Shown here: in pieces, positions 34,991-43,441 of the stretch
Position numbering within the stretch: position 1 is the first letter of the stretch
Layout of the letters: the number at the start of each line of letters is the position of its first letter
Assembly (NCBI GenBank): GCA_963826035.1
Contig: CAWGVZ010000021.1
Span: forward strand, 146,913-210,912
Source of the DNA: Actinophytocola sp963826035
Lineage (GTDB): Bacteria > Actinomycetota > Actinomycetes > Mycobacteriales > Pseudonocardiaceae
DNA length: 64,000 nt
Direction: 5' to 3'
Program-made: the position numbers and the translations under genes
Notes under the pieces: generated by a model
Database searches by the model: none
What the model saw: the letters and a program-made list of their open reading frames with translations, nothing else
Told to the model about the DNA's origin: nothing

Positions 34991-36286
34991 CTATTCCGCG
35001 GTCAGCTCTTCGAGCTTGGTCTGCAGCTCGGAAAGAGCGTCGTCCACGCTCATCTCACCGTTCATCGCACCGTAGGCCGCGTCCTGCATGGCCGCGGTCA
35101 CGTCGCCGTACTGCACGGCCTGGGGCCGCGGCACCGCCGTGAGGATGGACTCCTTCAGCGTGGTCAGGTACGGGAACTGCTGGAGCAGCTCCGGGTCGTC
35201 GTACAGGGCCGACCGGGTCGGTGCCTGCGAAGTGGCCAGCAGGTTCGACTCCTGTGCCTCCTCGCTCGTGAAGAACTTGATGAAGTCCAACGCGGTCGCC
35301 TTGTTCTGCCCGAACGCCGAGATGGCGAAGTTGTGCCCGCCCAGGGTGCCCACGCCTGGACCGTCCTTGCCGGGCAGCGGCGCCACGTCGAACTTGCCGG
35401 CCACCGAGGAGGACCCGTCGGTCGCGTTGGCCAGCGCCCAGATGTAGGGCCACTGGCGATGGAAGATCAGCTGCCCTTCCTGGAACGCGCGCCGGCCCTC
35501 CTCCTCCTTGTAGGTGATGGCGGCCGCCGGGATGTTCTGGTTGGTCACGCCGTCGGCCAGGAACCGCAGGCCTTCCTTGGCTTCCTCGGTGTTCACCGTC
35601 GGCTTGCCGGAGTCGTCGAGGATCGAGCCGCCCGCCGACTGCACGGCCTCGGAGAAGTTGACTGTCAGACCCTCGTACTTGTCGAACTGGCCCGCGTAGC
35701 AACCGAGAGTGGCGTTCGCCGGCTGGGCCTTGACGGTCGCGCAAGCGGCGAGCATCTCGTCCCAGGTCTTCGGGGCCGCCAGACCGCTCGCGTCGAGCAG
35801 GTCCTTGCGGTAGAAGAGCAGGCCGCCGTCGGAGTAGACGGGCGCCGCGTAGAGGTTGTCGCGGTAGCGCGCCGTGTTGACGGCGGGCTCGAGGAAGTTC
35901 TCGAAGTCGAACTCGTCCTCCGGCAGCTGCATCACCCAGCGGTTGGCGGCGAACTCGGCCGTCCACACCACGTCGAGGTTCAGGATGGTGAACTCGTCGG
36001 ACTTCGCCTCGGCGTTCTGCACCATCTGGTTGCGCTGCTCGTCGGCCGCCTCCGGCAGCTCGACGATCGTCACCTCTTCCTCGGGGTGGGCGCTGTTCCA
36101 CTCGTTCACGAGCTTCTGCATGTTGCCCGACGTGTCCTTGCCGGTCGCGAACTTGATCGGGCCGCGACCCTCAAGCGGACCGGTCGGGTTGGCGTCCGCC
36201 GTACCCGCGTCGTCACCGCATCCGGCCAGTACAAGCGCCGCGACGGCAAGCAGGGCCGCGGTGCGCACCCTTGCTCCACCACTCAT
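34991..36286 (-). CDS. Extracellular carbohydrate-binding lipoprotein, family 1
   Basis: 431 aa from ATG 36286, with CAGGAG 8 nt upstream (GTG 36295 would be too close to that site). The lipobox V-L-A-G-C places the lipidated Cys near residue 23. Maltose-binding-like fold with E-W-N-S-A-H-P-E-E-E-V-T early, and the late W-P-Y-I-W-A-L-A-N and T-L-G-G-H-N-F-A-I-S segments. It is the first gene of the operon and delivers the sugar released by the secreted glycosidase at the operon end. Confidence 0.9.
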   Translation of the reverse strand: MSGGARVRTAALLAVAALVLAGCGDDAGTADANPTGPLEGRGPIKFATGKDTSGNMQKLVNEWNSAHPEEEVTIVELPEAADEQRNQMVQNAEAKSDEFTILNLDVVWTAEFAANRWVMQLPEDEFDFENFLEPAVNTARYRDNLYAAPVYSDGGLLFYRKDLLDASGLAAPKTWDEMLAACATVKAQPANATLGCYAGQFDKYEGLTVNFSEAVQSAGGSILDDSGKPTVNTEEAKEGLRFLADGVTNQNIPAAAITYKEEEGRRAFQEGQLIFHRQWPYIWALANATDGSSSVAGKFDVAPLPGKDGPGVGTLGGHNFAISAFGQNKATALDFIKFFTSEEAQESNLLATSQAPTRSALYDDPELLQQFPYLTTLKESILTAVPRPQAVQYGDVTAAMQDAAYGAMNGEMSVDDALSELQTKLEELTAE

Positions 36287-36302
36287 CTTCGTCACTCCTG
36301 TC

Positions 36303-36314
36303 GATCCATGGATC
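36303..36314. promoter_or_regulatory. Perfect 12-bp palindrome upstream of the sugar importer operon
   Basis: GATCCATGGATC lies 17 nt before the binding-protein start. It overlaps the expected 5' leader, so it could be an operator. No regulator gene is adjacent to support this. Confidence 0.3.
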
Positions 36315-36517
36315 TAGAACGTGCCTGGACTTCTGGGCCACGTGGAACGGGCACGGTCAAGGGATTCCTGAAACAAAGGCACGCGGAGAACCCGCGGCAC
36401 CAGCCGCCACCGGGCGAACCGTCGACTTCACTCGACGAATGCACCGATGAGTCATCCTCGACTCCTTCAACCTGTCCTTTTCGGACGTGGCATCGTTGCG
36501 ACTGCCAAACCGGTGGC

Positions 36518-36769
36518 TCACTTGTCGCCGACTTGATCGGTTAATGGCGGCCAAGCCTGGACCAGCTCCAGCTCGAGTGTCAACCCCGGGCGGACCTGCT
36601 CGACCCGAAGGGATGGCCGGCGTCGCCTGTTCGCTATGCGGAACACGTGCGAACCCCACCCGAACACGCCCGGATGCCGGAACCGACGCGTCCGAATGGC
36701 CTCGTGAAACGCCTCCTGGAGGCCGTCAGCGGGGGCGGCCGGCGGCGTGCCCGCGGGCGCCGGGCGCAT
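36518..36769 (-). CDS. Possible small hypothetical protein
   Basis: 83 aa from ATG 36769. Third codon positions are mostly G or C, as in the surrounding genes, which is the main argument for coding. It has a Pro/Ala-rich start, a basic middle (F-R-I-A-N-R-R-R-R-P) and L-T-L-E-L-E-L-V. There is no clear ribosome site and no known family. If it is not a gene, 36287-36893 is a 607-bp non-coding gap. Confidence 0.35.
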   Translation of the reverse strand: MRPAPAGTPPAAPADGLQEAFHEAIRTRRFRHPGVFGWGSHVFRIANRRRRPSLRVEQVRPGLTLELELVQAWPPLTDQVGDK

Positions 36770-36893
36770 GGGTTGCTTTTCGGCAACAGTACGGATTCGT
36801 CATGTCTACTCCGCAATTCCGCGCGGTGCTACCGCAGCGGAAACCGGTTCCGGACCGGCGTTTGTAACGTTTCGATCAAGTGGCCAGTTCCGG

Positions 36894-37862
36894 TCACGGC
36901 AGGTCGAAATACGCGATAGCGCGTTGCTCCAGACTGCCCAGATAGACAGTTCCCCCGGCCTCTCGTACACCCGTTACCAGATGAAATCTGGGGTGATTGC
37001 CATAAAAATCGTGCACGATCTTTCCCGACTCGTCGAGCGCCCGCACCCAGACGACCTTCTTCTCCCGCGGCTGCAGCTGTTGTGGCAGCGCCCAGGCCGC
37101 CTTGCGCAGCGCCGGGTGCAGGCGGCAGAGAAGGTCGAACGCGGGCACCCGCGGGCTGGCCATGGCGAGCCAGATGAGCCCGTCGGACCCGGTGGCGAGG
37201 TTGTCGGGGAAGCCGGGCAGCCCGCCGGCGAACGTCTCGGGCGGGCGGTCACCGGTCAGCCACACGCGGTCGAGCTGGAAGGCACCGGTCTGCGCGACGA
37301 CCACAAAGGACTCGTCGGCGGACAGGGCCACCCCGTTGGCGAAGTGCAGGCCTTCGCGCAGCACGTCGACCGTGCCGTCCGGGGTCCGGCGCAGGAGGCG
37401 CCCGGTGCCGCGGTGCTCGAAGAGGTCGGCTCGGTAGTACTCGAGGTCGAACCGGCTGGTCGAGTCGGTGAAGTAGATGGTGCCGTCCGCCGCGACGGCC
37501 GCGTTGTTGCAGACCCGCAGATCGGTGTTCACGAGCACCTCGACCTGCCCGGAGGTGCGGTCGACCAGCAGCAGGCCCCTGTCGGAGTCGCAGACCACCA
37601 GGCGCCCGTCCGGGTGCAGCTCCAGCCCGAGCGGACGGCCGCCCGTGTCGGCGACCGTGCCGAGCCGCCGGCCGTCGGCGGTGAGGCGCAGGATGCGGCC
37701 GTCCTCGACACCCGTGAAAACGTGGCCCTTGTCGACCACCACGTCCTCGGTCCCGAAGCCGTTGACCTGCAGCACGCGCAGCGGCGGCAGGGTGTCCTTG
37801 ACCGGCCGCCGCTCCGCCTTGGACGGCCGCCAGACAACGGGATCGATCTTGGGACGGCGCAT
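36894..37862 (-). CDS. SMP-30/strictosidine synthase-like beta-propeller protein
   Basis: 322 aa, a six-bladed propeller of the gluconolaconase/strictosidine-synthase group. Repeats such as G-R-P-L-G-L-E-L-H-P-D-G-R-L-V-V-C-D and A-A-D-G-T-I-Y-F-T-D-S are visible, and F-A-N-G-V-A-L-S-A-D-E carries the metal-site Asn. Members hydrolyse lactones or are non-enzymatic. There is no signal peptide, so it is cytoplasmic. It is a single gene, separated from the importer by a 600-bp gap. Confidence 0.82.
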   Translation of the reverse strand: MRRPKIDPVVWRPSKAERRPVKDTLPPLRVLQVNGFGTEDVVVDKGHVFTGVEDGRILRLTADGRRLGTVADTGGRPLGLELHPDGRLVVCDSDRGLLLVDRTSGQVEVLVNTDLRVCNNAAVAADGTIYFTDSTSRFDLEYYRADLFEHRGTGRLLRRTPDGTVDVLREGLHFANGVALSADESFVVVAQTGAFQLDRVWLTGDRPPETFAGGLPGFPDNLATGSDGLIWLAMASPRVPAFDLLCRLHPALRKAAWALPQQLQPREKKVVWVRALDESGKIVHDFYGNHPRFHLVTGVREAGGTVYLGSLEQRAIAYFDLP

Positions 37863-38047
37863 CTGCTAGTCCGCCTCCCCGGATTTTTCCCGCGTGGTCA
37901 CCATGCGTCGTTGGCCTCCAGTCCGGCACGTACCGGTGGCTGGGTCCCGTCCCGTTCCCCTTAGGTGCGGTTGGCAGCGCCCTGAGGTTGCCACAAGGGA
38001 TGTCATGCCCCCTGCGTACCTCAGGCTGCGGTTGGCGGCAACCCGCC

Positions 38048-38920
38048 TCACCGGTAGGTCAACAGGTCCCGGTGCGGACCCTCGAAATGCCCGTGCTCGT
38101 TGAACGACACGAGCGTGGTGCCCGAGCGGCCGCTGACCAGCTTCGTGATGCTGGCGTTGGCCATCGTCCGGTTCAGCGCCAGGTAGCCGGCCGGCGGCAG
38201 GTGCAGCAGGCCCGCGCAGACCGCGCTGATCACGCCGGCCGAGGTGAACACCAGTGCGGTGCCGCCGCGGGGCAGGCCGGCCACCGCGTCGCTGACCGCC
38301 GCGGTGATCCGGCCGGTGAACTCCGCCCACGTGCCCATGGCGCCCACCGGCCGGCCGTCGGTGAGCCACGACCGCAGCGCCTCGTCGAGCCGCTCCTGGA
38401 AGACCCGCGCGGCGGCGGCGGGATCCGCCGGGTCGATCTCCCCGTGTCCCCCGGCGACTGGTGCCCCGCGCCGGAAACGGGGTGCGTAAGTCGGTGGATC
38501 CAGGTTTCTGCTGGCAAGGCGCCGATCCGTCTCTCGTACCGGGTTGTACTCGACTTGGCGCTCCGCCAACGAGTCAGGATGTAAGAGTTCGGCAACGCCG
38601 TCTCGCCGGCCCGGTACTCGCTGGGCCGCCGAATTATGTGCCGGATTTCCGGCGCGGGACACTAGACCGAGGTGGTCGTACTCGTCCCAGCGCGGATCCT
38701 GCCGGACGGGCGTCGCGACGCCCAGCTCGGCCAGACACCCGGCGGCCGTGTCCACCTGGCGGCGCAACGTGCCCGACCACACGGCGTGGACCGGCACCTC
38801 GCGCCGGTTCAGCTCGGCGCCCAACACCTTCGCCTGCTGTTCGCCCACCGTGGACAGCACGTCGTAGTCGGCGCCGCCGAAGGACGCCTGCCCGTGCCGG
38901 AGCAGGTAGACGGCCGGCAC
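38048..38920 (-). CDS. Histidine phosphatase family protein carrying an in-frame 68-codon element insertion
   Basis: 290 aa. The R-H-G-Q-A motif (Y-L-L-R-H-G-Q-A-S-F) near residue 8 carries the phospho-accepting His. After H-L-G-L-V (about residue 110) the normal sequence is broken by 68 codons translated from MITE copy 3, then resumes A-G-G-H-G-E-I-D-P-A-D. Without the insert the protein would be about 222 aa, the family norm. The insert adds a basic, Pro/Arg-rich loop (R-R-L-A-S-R-N-L-D-P-P) away from the catalytic His. The protein may still fold, or the gene may be inactive. It follows the phosphotransferase gene by 1 nt. Confidence 0.82.
   Translation of the reverse strand: MPAVYLLRHGQASFGGADYDVLSTVGEQQAKVLGAELNRREVPVHAVWSGTLRRQVDTAAGCLAELGVATPVRQDPRWDEYDHLGLVSRAGNPAHNSAAQRVPGRRDGVAELLHPDSLAERQVEYNPVRETDRRLASRNLDPPTYAPRFRRGAPVAGGHGEIDPADPAAAARVFQERLDEALRSWLTDGRPVGAMGTWAEFTGRITAAVSDAVAGLPRGGTALVFTSAGVISAVCAGLLHLPPAGYLALNRTMANASITKLVSGRSGTTLVSFNEHGHFEGPHRDLLTYR
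38462..38661. repeat. MITE-like element, copy 3, inside the histidine phosphatase gene
   Basis: 200 bp with the same inverted ends as copies 1 and 2, plus a flanking CTGG (38458-38461) and CTAG (38662-38665). It is about 40 bp longer than the others owing to extra sequence near 38552-38590. Element plus the 4-bp duplication is 204 bp, exactly 68 codons, with no stop in the host frame. Confidence 0.9.
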
Positions 38921-38921
38921 G

Positions 38922-39977
38922 TCAGGCCTTCTCGATCGACTCGCGGCACCGGTCGGCCAGGTACCCGACGAACTTGCCGAAATGCCGGAACGCCTGGTTG
39001 TGCGTCTGGCCCTCGCGGTAGCGGTAGTAGATCTGCTGCATGATCACGGCCAGCCGGAACCGGCCGAACACCTCGTAGAACGTCCAGTTGTCGGCCGAGA
39101 GCCCCGTCCGCTCGCAGTAGTAGTCGACCACCTCGCGGCGGGTCGGCATGCCGGGCAGGTGGGTCGGCTGGCGGCGCACCAGCTGCGCGGTCGCGTCGTC
39201 GTCGGCCTGGATCCAGTAGGCCATGCTGCCGGCCAGGTCCATCAGCGGGTCGCCGAGCGTGGCCATCTCCCAGTCCAGCACGCCCACCACGTCGAGATCG
39301 GGGTTCAGCACCACGTTGTCGAACCGGAAGTCGTTGTGTATCACGCAGATCTTCACGTCACCCGGCTGGTTCGCGGCGAGCCAGTCCATCACGTCGGCAC
39401 AGTCGGGGACGTCGTCGGTCCTCGCCCGGCGGTACCGGTCGGACCAGCCTCGCACCTGGCGCTCGACGTAGCCGGCGCCCTTGCCGAGGTCGTCGAGGCC
39501 GGCGGCCACCGGATCCACCTGGTGCAGCTCGATCAGCCGGTCGAACACGCTGAATGCCAGCGACCGCGCCCGCTCCGGGGGCAGCTCCAGCCCGGCCGGC
39601 AGGTCGCCGCGCAGGATGATGCCCTCGATCCGCTCCATCACGTAGAAGTCCGACCCGAGCACCGCCGGGTCCTCGCACAGGGCCAGCACGTTCGGCACGT
39701 ACGGGTACACGGGCCGCAACTTCTGCTGCACCCGGAACTCCCGCTTCATGTCGTGTGCCGAGGCGGCTTTCTTGCCGGCAGGCGGGCGGCGCAGGATCAG
39801 CTCCCGGTCGGCGAACCGCAGCAGGTAGGTCAGGTTCGAGGCACCGCCGGGGTACTGGTGTACCTCACGCAGTTCACCGAGACCGTCCACAGTGTCCGAA
39901 AGCCAGGCCGACACGGCGGCCGTGTCGAACGCGTCCTCCTCGCGGACCTTGCCCGGCCGGTCCTCCAACGCTGTCAC
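38922..39977 (-). CDS. Phosphotransferase-family protein, ACAD10/11-like
   Basis: 351 aa of the aminoglycoside-phosphotransferase/choline-kinase fold. The nucleotide region has Y-P-G-G-A-S-N-L-T-Y and L-I-L-R-R-P-P. The catalytic block is V-I-H-N-D-F-R-F-D-N-V-V-L followed by V-L-D-W-E-M-A-T-L-G-D-P. Relatives phosphorylate hydroxyacyl-CoAs ahead of an acyl-CoA dehydrogenase. The SDR and ACAD genes directly upstream, all coupled, suggest such a lipid-breakdown route. Confidence 0.88.
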   Translation of the reverse strand: MTALEDRPGKVREEDAFDTAAVSAWLSDTVDGLGELREVHQYPGGASNLTYLLRFADRELILRRPPAGKKAASAHDMKREFRVQQKLRPVYPYVPNVLALCEDPAVLGSDFYVMERIEGIILRGDLPAGLELPPERARSLAFSVFDRLIELHQVDPVAAGLDDLGKGAGYVERQVRGWSDRYRRARTDDVPDCADVMDWLAANQPGDVKICVIHNDFRFDNVVLNPDLDVVGVLDWEMATLGDPLMDLAGSMAYWIQADDDATAQLVRRQPTHLPGMPTRREVVDYYCERTGLSADNWTFYEVFGRFRLAVIMQQIYYRYREGQTHNQAFRHFGKFVGYLADRCRESIEKA

Positions 39978-40765
39978 TCATCCTCCAATGTGGACCGAAG
40001 TCGGATCCAGTATTTCGCCACCTGCCGGTCCACCACGTTCGGCAGGTACCGCTTGAAGAACGCCGACCGGCGACCGTCCTTGTGGGTCAGTACGAGGAAC
40101 TGCTTACGTTCCACGGCGTCGAACACCTGGTTGGCCACGTCCTCCGGGGTCACGGTCGACGCCTTCATCAGCCGGTCCATGAGCACGGTCACCTCGGGGT
40201 CGGGGCTGCGCATCCGGTCGCCGAGGTTGGTGCGGACGAACGCCGGGCACACGACCGTGGTGTGGATGCCGTGGGGCGCCAGCTCGTGGCGCAGCGTCTC
40301 CGACAGCGAGATCACGCCGGCCTTCGTGACGTTGTAGGAACTCATGGCCGGCAGGTTCATGATTCCCGCGAGCGAGGCGATGTTCACCAGGTGCCCGGAG
40401 CCCTGTTCCTTGAACCGGGGCGCGAACGTGGCGCAGCCGCGCACCACGCCCTTCAGGTTGATCTCCCAGATCCAGTCCCAGTCGGACATGGAGATCCGTT
40501 CGAACCGGCCGCCCGCCGCCACGCCGGCGTTGTTCACCAGGACGTCCAGGCCGCCCCACTCGCGCTGGCACCACTCGTCGGCCGCGCCCCAGTCGTCGTC
40601 GGAGGTGACGTCCAGCGCCAGCGCGTGCTGGTTCAGGTCCTTGGCCACCGCCTCGGCGGCCGCCTGGTCCACATCGGACACCAGGACCTGCCAGCCGGCA
40701 GCCGAGTACCGGGCGGCGATGGACTTGCCAAACCCGGAACCCGCGCCGGTAACAAGGATCCTCAC
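39974..40765 (-). CDS. Short-chain dehydrogenase/reductase
   Basis: 263 aa from GTG 40765, which overlaps the ACAD stop (GTGA). Rossmann motif T-G-A-G-S-G-F-G-K, N-N-A-G, catalytic Ser in N-I-A-S-L-A-G and S-Y-N-V-T-K (Tyr and Lys). An NAD(P)-dependent oxidation or reduction of a hydroxyl group, probably on an acyl or sterol-type substrate given the neighbours. Confidence 0.9.
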   Translation of the reverse strand: MRILVTGAGSGFGKSIAARYSAAGWQVLVSDVDQAAAEAVAKDLNQHALALDVTSDDDWGAADEWCQREWGGLDVLVNNAGVAAGGRFERISMSDWDWIWEINLKGVVRGCATFAPRFKEQGSGHLVNIASLAGIMNLPAMSSYNVTKAGVISLSETLRHELAPHGIHTTVVCPAFVRTNLGDRMRSPDPEVTVLMDRLMKASTVTPEDVANQVFDAVERKQFLVLTHKDGRRSAFFKRYLPNVVDRQVAKYWIRLRSTLEDE

Positions 40766-41967
40766 AGGTATTTGGCCAGTTCGAAGCGGGCGACCAGACC
40801 CAGGTGCACCTCGTCCGGACCATCGGCCAGCCGCAGCGAGCGGGCGCCCGCGTAGGCATCGGCCAGTGGGAAGTCCTCGGACAGACCGGCCGCACCGTGC
40901 AGCTGGATGGCCATGTCGATCACTTCGAGCGCCATGCTCGGCACCGCCACCTTGATCTGCGACACCTCGCTGCGCGCGCCGGCCAGCCCGTGGGTGTCGA
41001 GCAGCCACGCGGTGTGCAGCACCAGCAGCCGCGCCTGGTTGATGGCGATGCGGGCCTTCGCGATCCGCTCCCGGTTGCCGCCCAGGTTGACGAGCGGCTT
41101 GCCGAACGCCGTGCGGCTGCTGCCACGCGCGCAGGCCAGCTCGAGCGACCGCTCGGACAGCCCGATCAGCCTCATGCAGTGGTGGATGCGGCCCGGTCCG
41201 AGGCGGCCCTGAGCGATCTCGAAACCGCGGCCGGGGCCGGCGATCACCGACGACAGCGGCAGCCGCACGTCGGAGAAGCTCACCTCGCCGTGGCCGTAGG
41301 GCTCGTCGCGGTGGCCGAACACCGACAGCAGCCGCTCGACCTTCACGCCCTCGGCGTGGATCGGCACGAGCACCATCGAGTGCCGCCGGTGCCGGTCGGC
41401 ATCGGGATCGGTCAGCCCCATGAAGATGACGAACGCGCAGTTCGGATGGCCGACGCCCGTGCTCCACCACTTCCGTCCGTTGAGGACGATCTCGTCGCCC
41501 TTCACCTCGGCCGTGGCGGCCATGTTCGTGGCATCGGAGGACGCGACGTCCGGCTCGGTCATGCAGAACGCCGACCGGATCTCCCCGCGCAGCAGGGGTT
41601 CGAGCCACCGCTGCCGCTGCTCCTCGCTGCCGTACTGGACGAGCACCTCGGAGTTGCCCGTGTCGGGTGCGTTGCAGTTGAACACCTCCGGCCCGAGAAC
41701 CGACCGGCCCATCTGCTCGGCCAGCGGCGCGTACTCCACGTTGGTCAGCCCGGCGCCGCGCTCGGTGTCCGGCAGGAAGAGGTTCCACAGTCCCTGATCG
41801 CGGGCCTTGGCCTTCAGCTCCTCCACCACGGGCAGCACGACCCACGGGTCGTCGCGTTCGCGAAGGGTGCGGAGGTACTCGGCCTCCACGGGCTCGATCT
41901 CCGTGCGAATGAAGTCGCTGACCCGCTGCAGGTAGTCGGCCGCCGTCGCCGAATGTGAGAAGTCCAC
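40762..41967 (-). CDS. Acyl-CoA dehydrogenase
   Basis: 401 aa from GTG 41967, with AGGG 8 nt upstream. The open frame to 42051 runs into a terminator hairpin and is unlikely to be coding. ACAD marks: C-M-T-E-P-D-V-A-S-S-D-A-T-N for FAD contact, W-W-S-T-G, and the C-terminal Q-L-H-G-A-A-G-L-S-E. FAD-dependent alpha/beta dehydrogenation of an acyl-CoA. It heads the ACAD-SDR-phosphotransferase-phosphatase operon. Confidence 0.9.
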   Translation of the reverse strand: MDFSHSATAADYLQRVSDFIRTEIEPVEAEYLRTLRERDDPWVVLPVVEELKAKARDQGLWNLFLPDTERGAGLTNVEYAPLAEQMGRSVLGPEVFNCNAPDTGNSEVLVQYGSEEQRQRWLEPLLRGEIRSAFCMTEPDVASSDATNMAATAEVKGDEIVLNGRKWWSTGVGHPNCAFVIFMGLTDPDADRHRRHSMVLVPIHAEGVKVERLLSVFGHRDEPYGHGEVSFSDVRLPLSSVIAGPGRGFEIAQGRLGPGRIHHCMRLIGLSERSLELACARGSSRTAFGKPLVNLGGNRERIAKARIAINQARLLVLHTAWLLDTHGLAGARSEVSQIKVAVPSMALEVIDMAIQLHGAAGLSEDFPLADAYAGARSLRLADGPDEVHLGLVARFELAKYL

Positions 41968-41987
41968 AACCAGCACCCTAACCCCGG

Positions 41988-42031
41988 AAAAGCCACTTCC
42001 GGGCCACGGAGGAGGCCCGGAAGTGGCTTTT
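41988..42031. terminator. Bidirectional intrinsic terminator
   Basis: A perfect 18-bp inverted repeat (AAAAGCCACTTCCGGGCC at 41988-42005 and its complement at 42014-42031) with an 8-nt loop, ending in a run of T on either strand. It ends transcription from the subtilase on the minus strand, and lies only 20 nt before the ACAD start. Confidence 0.85.
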
Positions 42032-42050
42032 GTGCTCTGTGCCCAGTGCA

Positions 42051-42105
42051 TGCCTGGAACGACGCCTTACTGACGTTGAGCGTCAGGAACGACGCCTTCC
42101 AGGCA
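42051..42105. repeat. Nested inverted/direct repeat, possible dispersed intergenic element
   Basis: Outer arms TGCCTGGAA (42051-42059) and TTCCAGGCA (42097-42105), a 12-bp direct repeat GAACGACGCCTT (42057-42068 and 42087-42098), and a central hairpin CTGACG-TTGAG-CGTCAG (42070-42086). It sits between the terminator and the subtilase stop. Confidence 0.6.
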
Positions 42106-42116
42106 TTCGACGGGCC

Positions 42117-43328
42117 TTACTCGCCCGTGTAGAGCAGCACGTTGGGCGTGCCCTCACCCGGGTTGGTGATCTTGTCCGGAGTACCCGCGCCGGTCAGCGC
42201 GGCCGACACGTCGGCCGGAGCCGCGTCCGGGTTGGCCGCCAGGTACAGAGCGGCCGCGCCGGCCACGTGCGGCGACGCCATCGACGTGCCGCTGATCGTG
42301 TCGGTGGCGCCGTCGTTCCAGGACGAGGTGATGTCCACGCCCGGAGCGTAGATGTCAACGACCGACCCGAAGTTGGAGAAGGTTGCCTGGGCGTCGGCGT
42401 CGTCGGACGCGGCGACCGTGATCGCCTCGGCCACGCGGGCCGGGGAGAACTCCGACGCGTCGGCCGACGAGTTGCCGGCCGCCACGGCGAACGTCACACC
42501 GGAGGTGATCGCGCCCTGGGTGGCCTGGTCGAGCACGTCGTCGACCGGGCCGCCGAGGCTCATGTTGGCCACCGACGGGCCGCTGTGGTTGGCCGCCACC
42601 CAGTCGATGCCGGCCGCCACCTGCTCGGTGGTGCCGCTGCCGTTGTCGTCGAGCACCCGGACCGGGACGATCTTCACGCCCTTGGCCACGCCGTACTCGG
42701 CGCCGCCGACCGTGCCGGCCACGTGCGTGCCGTGCCCGTGGCCGTCCGCCGGGGTGTCGTCGTTGTCGATCGCGTCGAAGCCACCGGCCGCCCGGCCCTC
42801 GAACGTCGGGTGGTCGGCCATCACACCGGTGTCGATGATGAACGCCGTGACGTTGTCGGCCTTCGTGGCGTAGGTGTACGAGGCGTCCAGCGGCAGGTCG
42901 TGCTGGTCGATGCGGTCCAGCCCCCACGACGGCGGGTCGGGCTGCGTGTCGGTGATGCCGAACCGCTGGTTCTGCTGCACGTAGGCCACCGAGTCGTCCG
43001 CCGCCAGGCGCTGCGCCTCGAGCTCGGTCGCCGCGACCGAGAAGCCCTGCAGCGCGGTCGTGTAGGTGCGGCCGACGTCCGCGCCGTACTTCGACGCCAG
43101 GCTGTCCGCCTGAGCGGTGGCGTCGGCGGTGCTGAGGGCACCGGCGGCGCGGGCGTCGTCCTTCAACACCACGATGTAGCTGTCGGCCACCGCCGCACCG
43201 GTGTCCGCGAGCCTGATGTCTCCCAGTTCTTCTGCCTGGGCCGGCATCGCGACGACAGCGGCGGCGATGGCCACCACTCCCGCGACACCGGCGCCGGCGA
43301 GCAGCCTGCCCCGACTCATGCGCGTCAT
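42117..43328 (-). CDS. Secreted subtilisin-like serine peptidase (S8)
   Basis: 403 aa from ATG 43328 (ATG 43319 also possible). Signal peptide A-G-V-V-A-I-A-A-A-V-V-A-M-P-A-Q-A. I9 propeptide (S-Y-I-V-V-L-K-D-D to A-Y-V-Q-Q-N-Q). The catalytic triad lies in I-I-D-T-G-V (Asp), G-H-G-T-H-V-A-G-T (His) and G-T-S-M-A-S-P-H-V-A-G (Ser), with the oxyanion Asn in A-A-G-N-S-S. An exported protease of the proteinase K subfamily. A palindromic site at 43475 lies upstream. Confidence 0.93.
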   Translation of the reverse strand: MTRMSRGRLLAGAGVAGVVAIAAAVVAMPAQAEELGDIRLADTGAAVADSYIVVLKDDARAAGALSTADATAQADSLASKYGADVGRTYTTALQGFSVAATELEAQRLAADDSVAYVQQNQRFGITDTQPDPPSWGLDRIDQHDLPLDASYTYATKADNVTAFIIDTGVMADHPTFEGRAAGGFDAIDNDDTPADGHGHGTHVAGTVGGAEYGVAKGVKIVPVRVLDDNGSGTTEQVAAGIDWVAANHSGPSVANMSLGGPVDDVLDQATQGAITSGVTFAVAAGNSSADASEFSPARVAEAITVAASDDADAQATFSNFGSVVDIYAPGVDITSSWNDGATDTISGTSMASPHVAGAAALYLAANPDAAPADVSAALTGAGTPDKITNPGEGTPNVLLYTGE

Positions 43329-43441
43329 AACGTGTGAACCCTTTCTAATCCCCGACAAGTGGTGCGGTTTGCGCCGGGCAAAATGCCCCTCGAAATGTGC
43401 TCCCGGTATCCGCACCTACATATCAGGAGAACCCCTCAGGG

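Larger units (their letters stand above)
36287..36893. other. Intergenic region between the importer operon and the SMP-30-like gene
   Basis: Should hold the promoter of the importer operon on the minus strand. I see the GATCCATGGATC palindrome, a CCACGTGG palindrome near 36340 and the possible small ORF at 36518-36769. I see no RNA gene or repeat. Confidence 0.5.

Noticed and set aside
38048..38920. Calling the histidine phosphatase a pseudogene
   Set aside because: The frame is fully open through the insert and the catalytic motif is intact, so it is kept as a CDS with an insertion.
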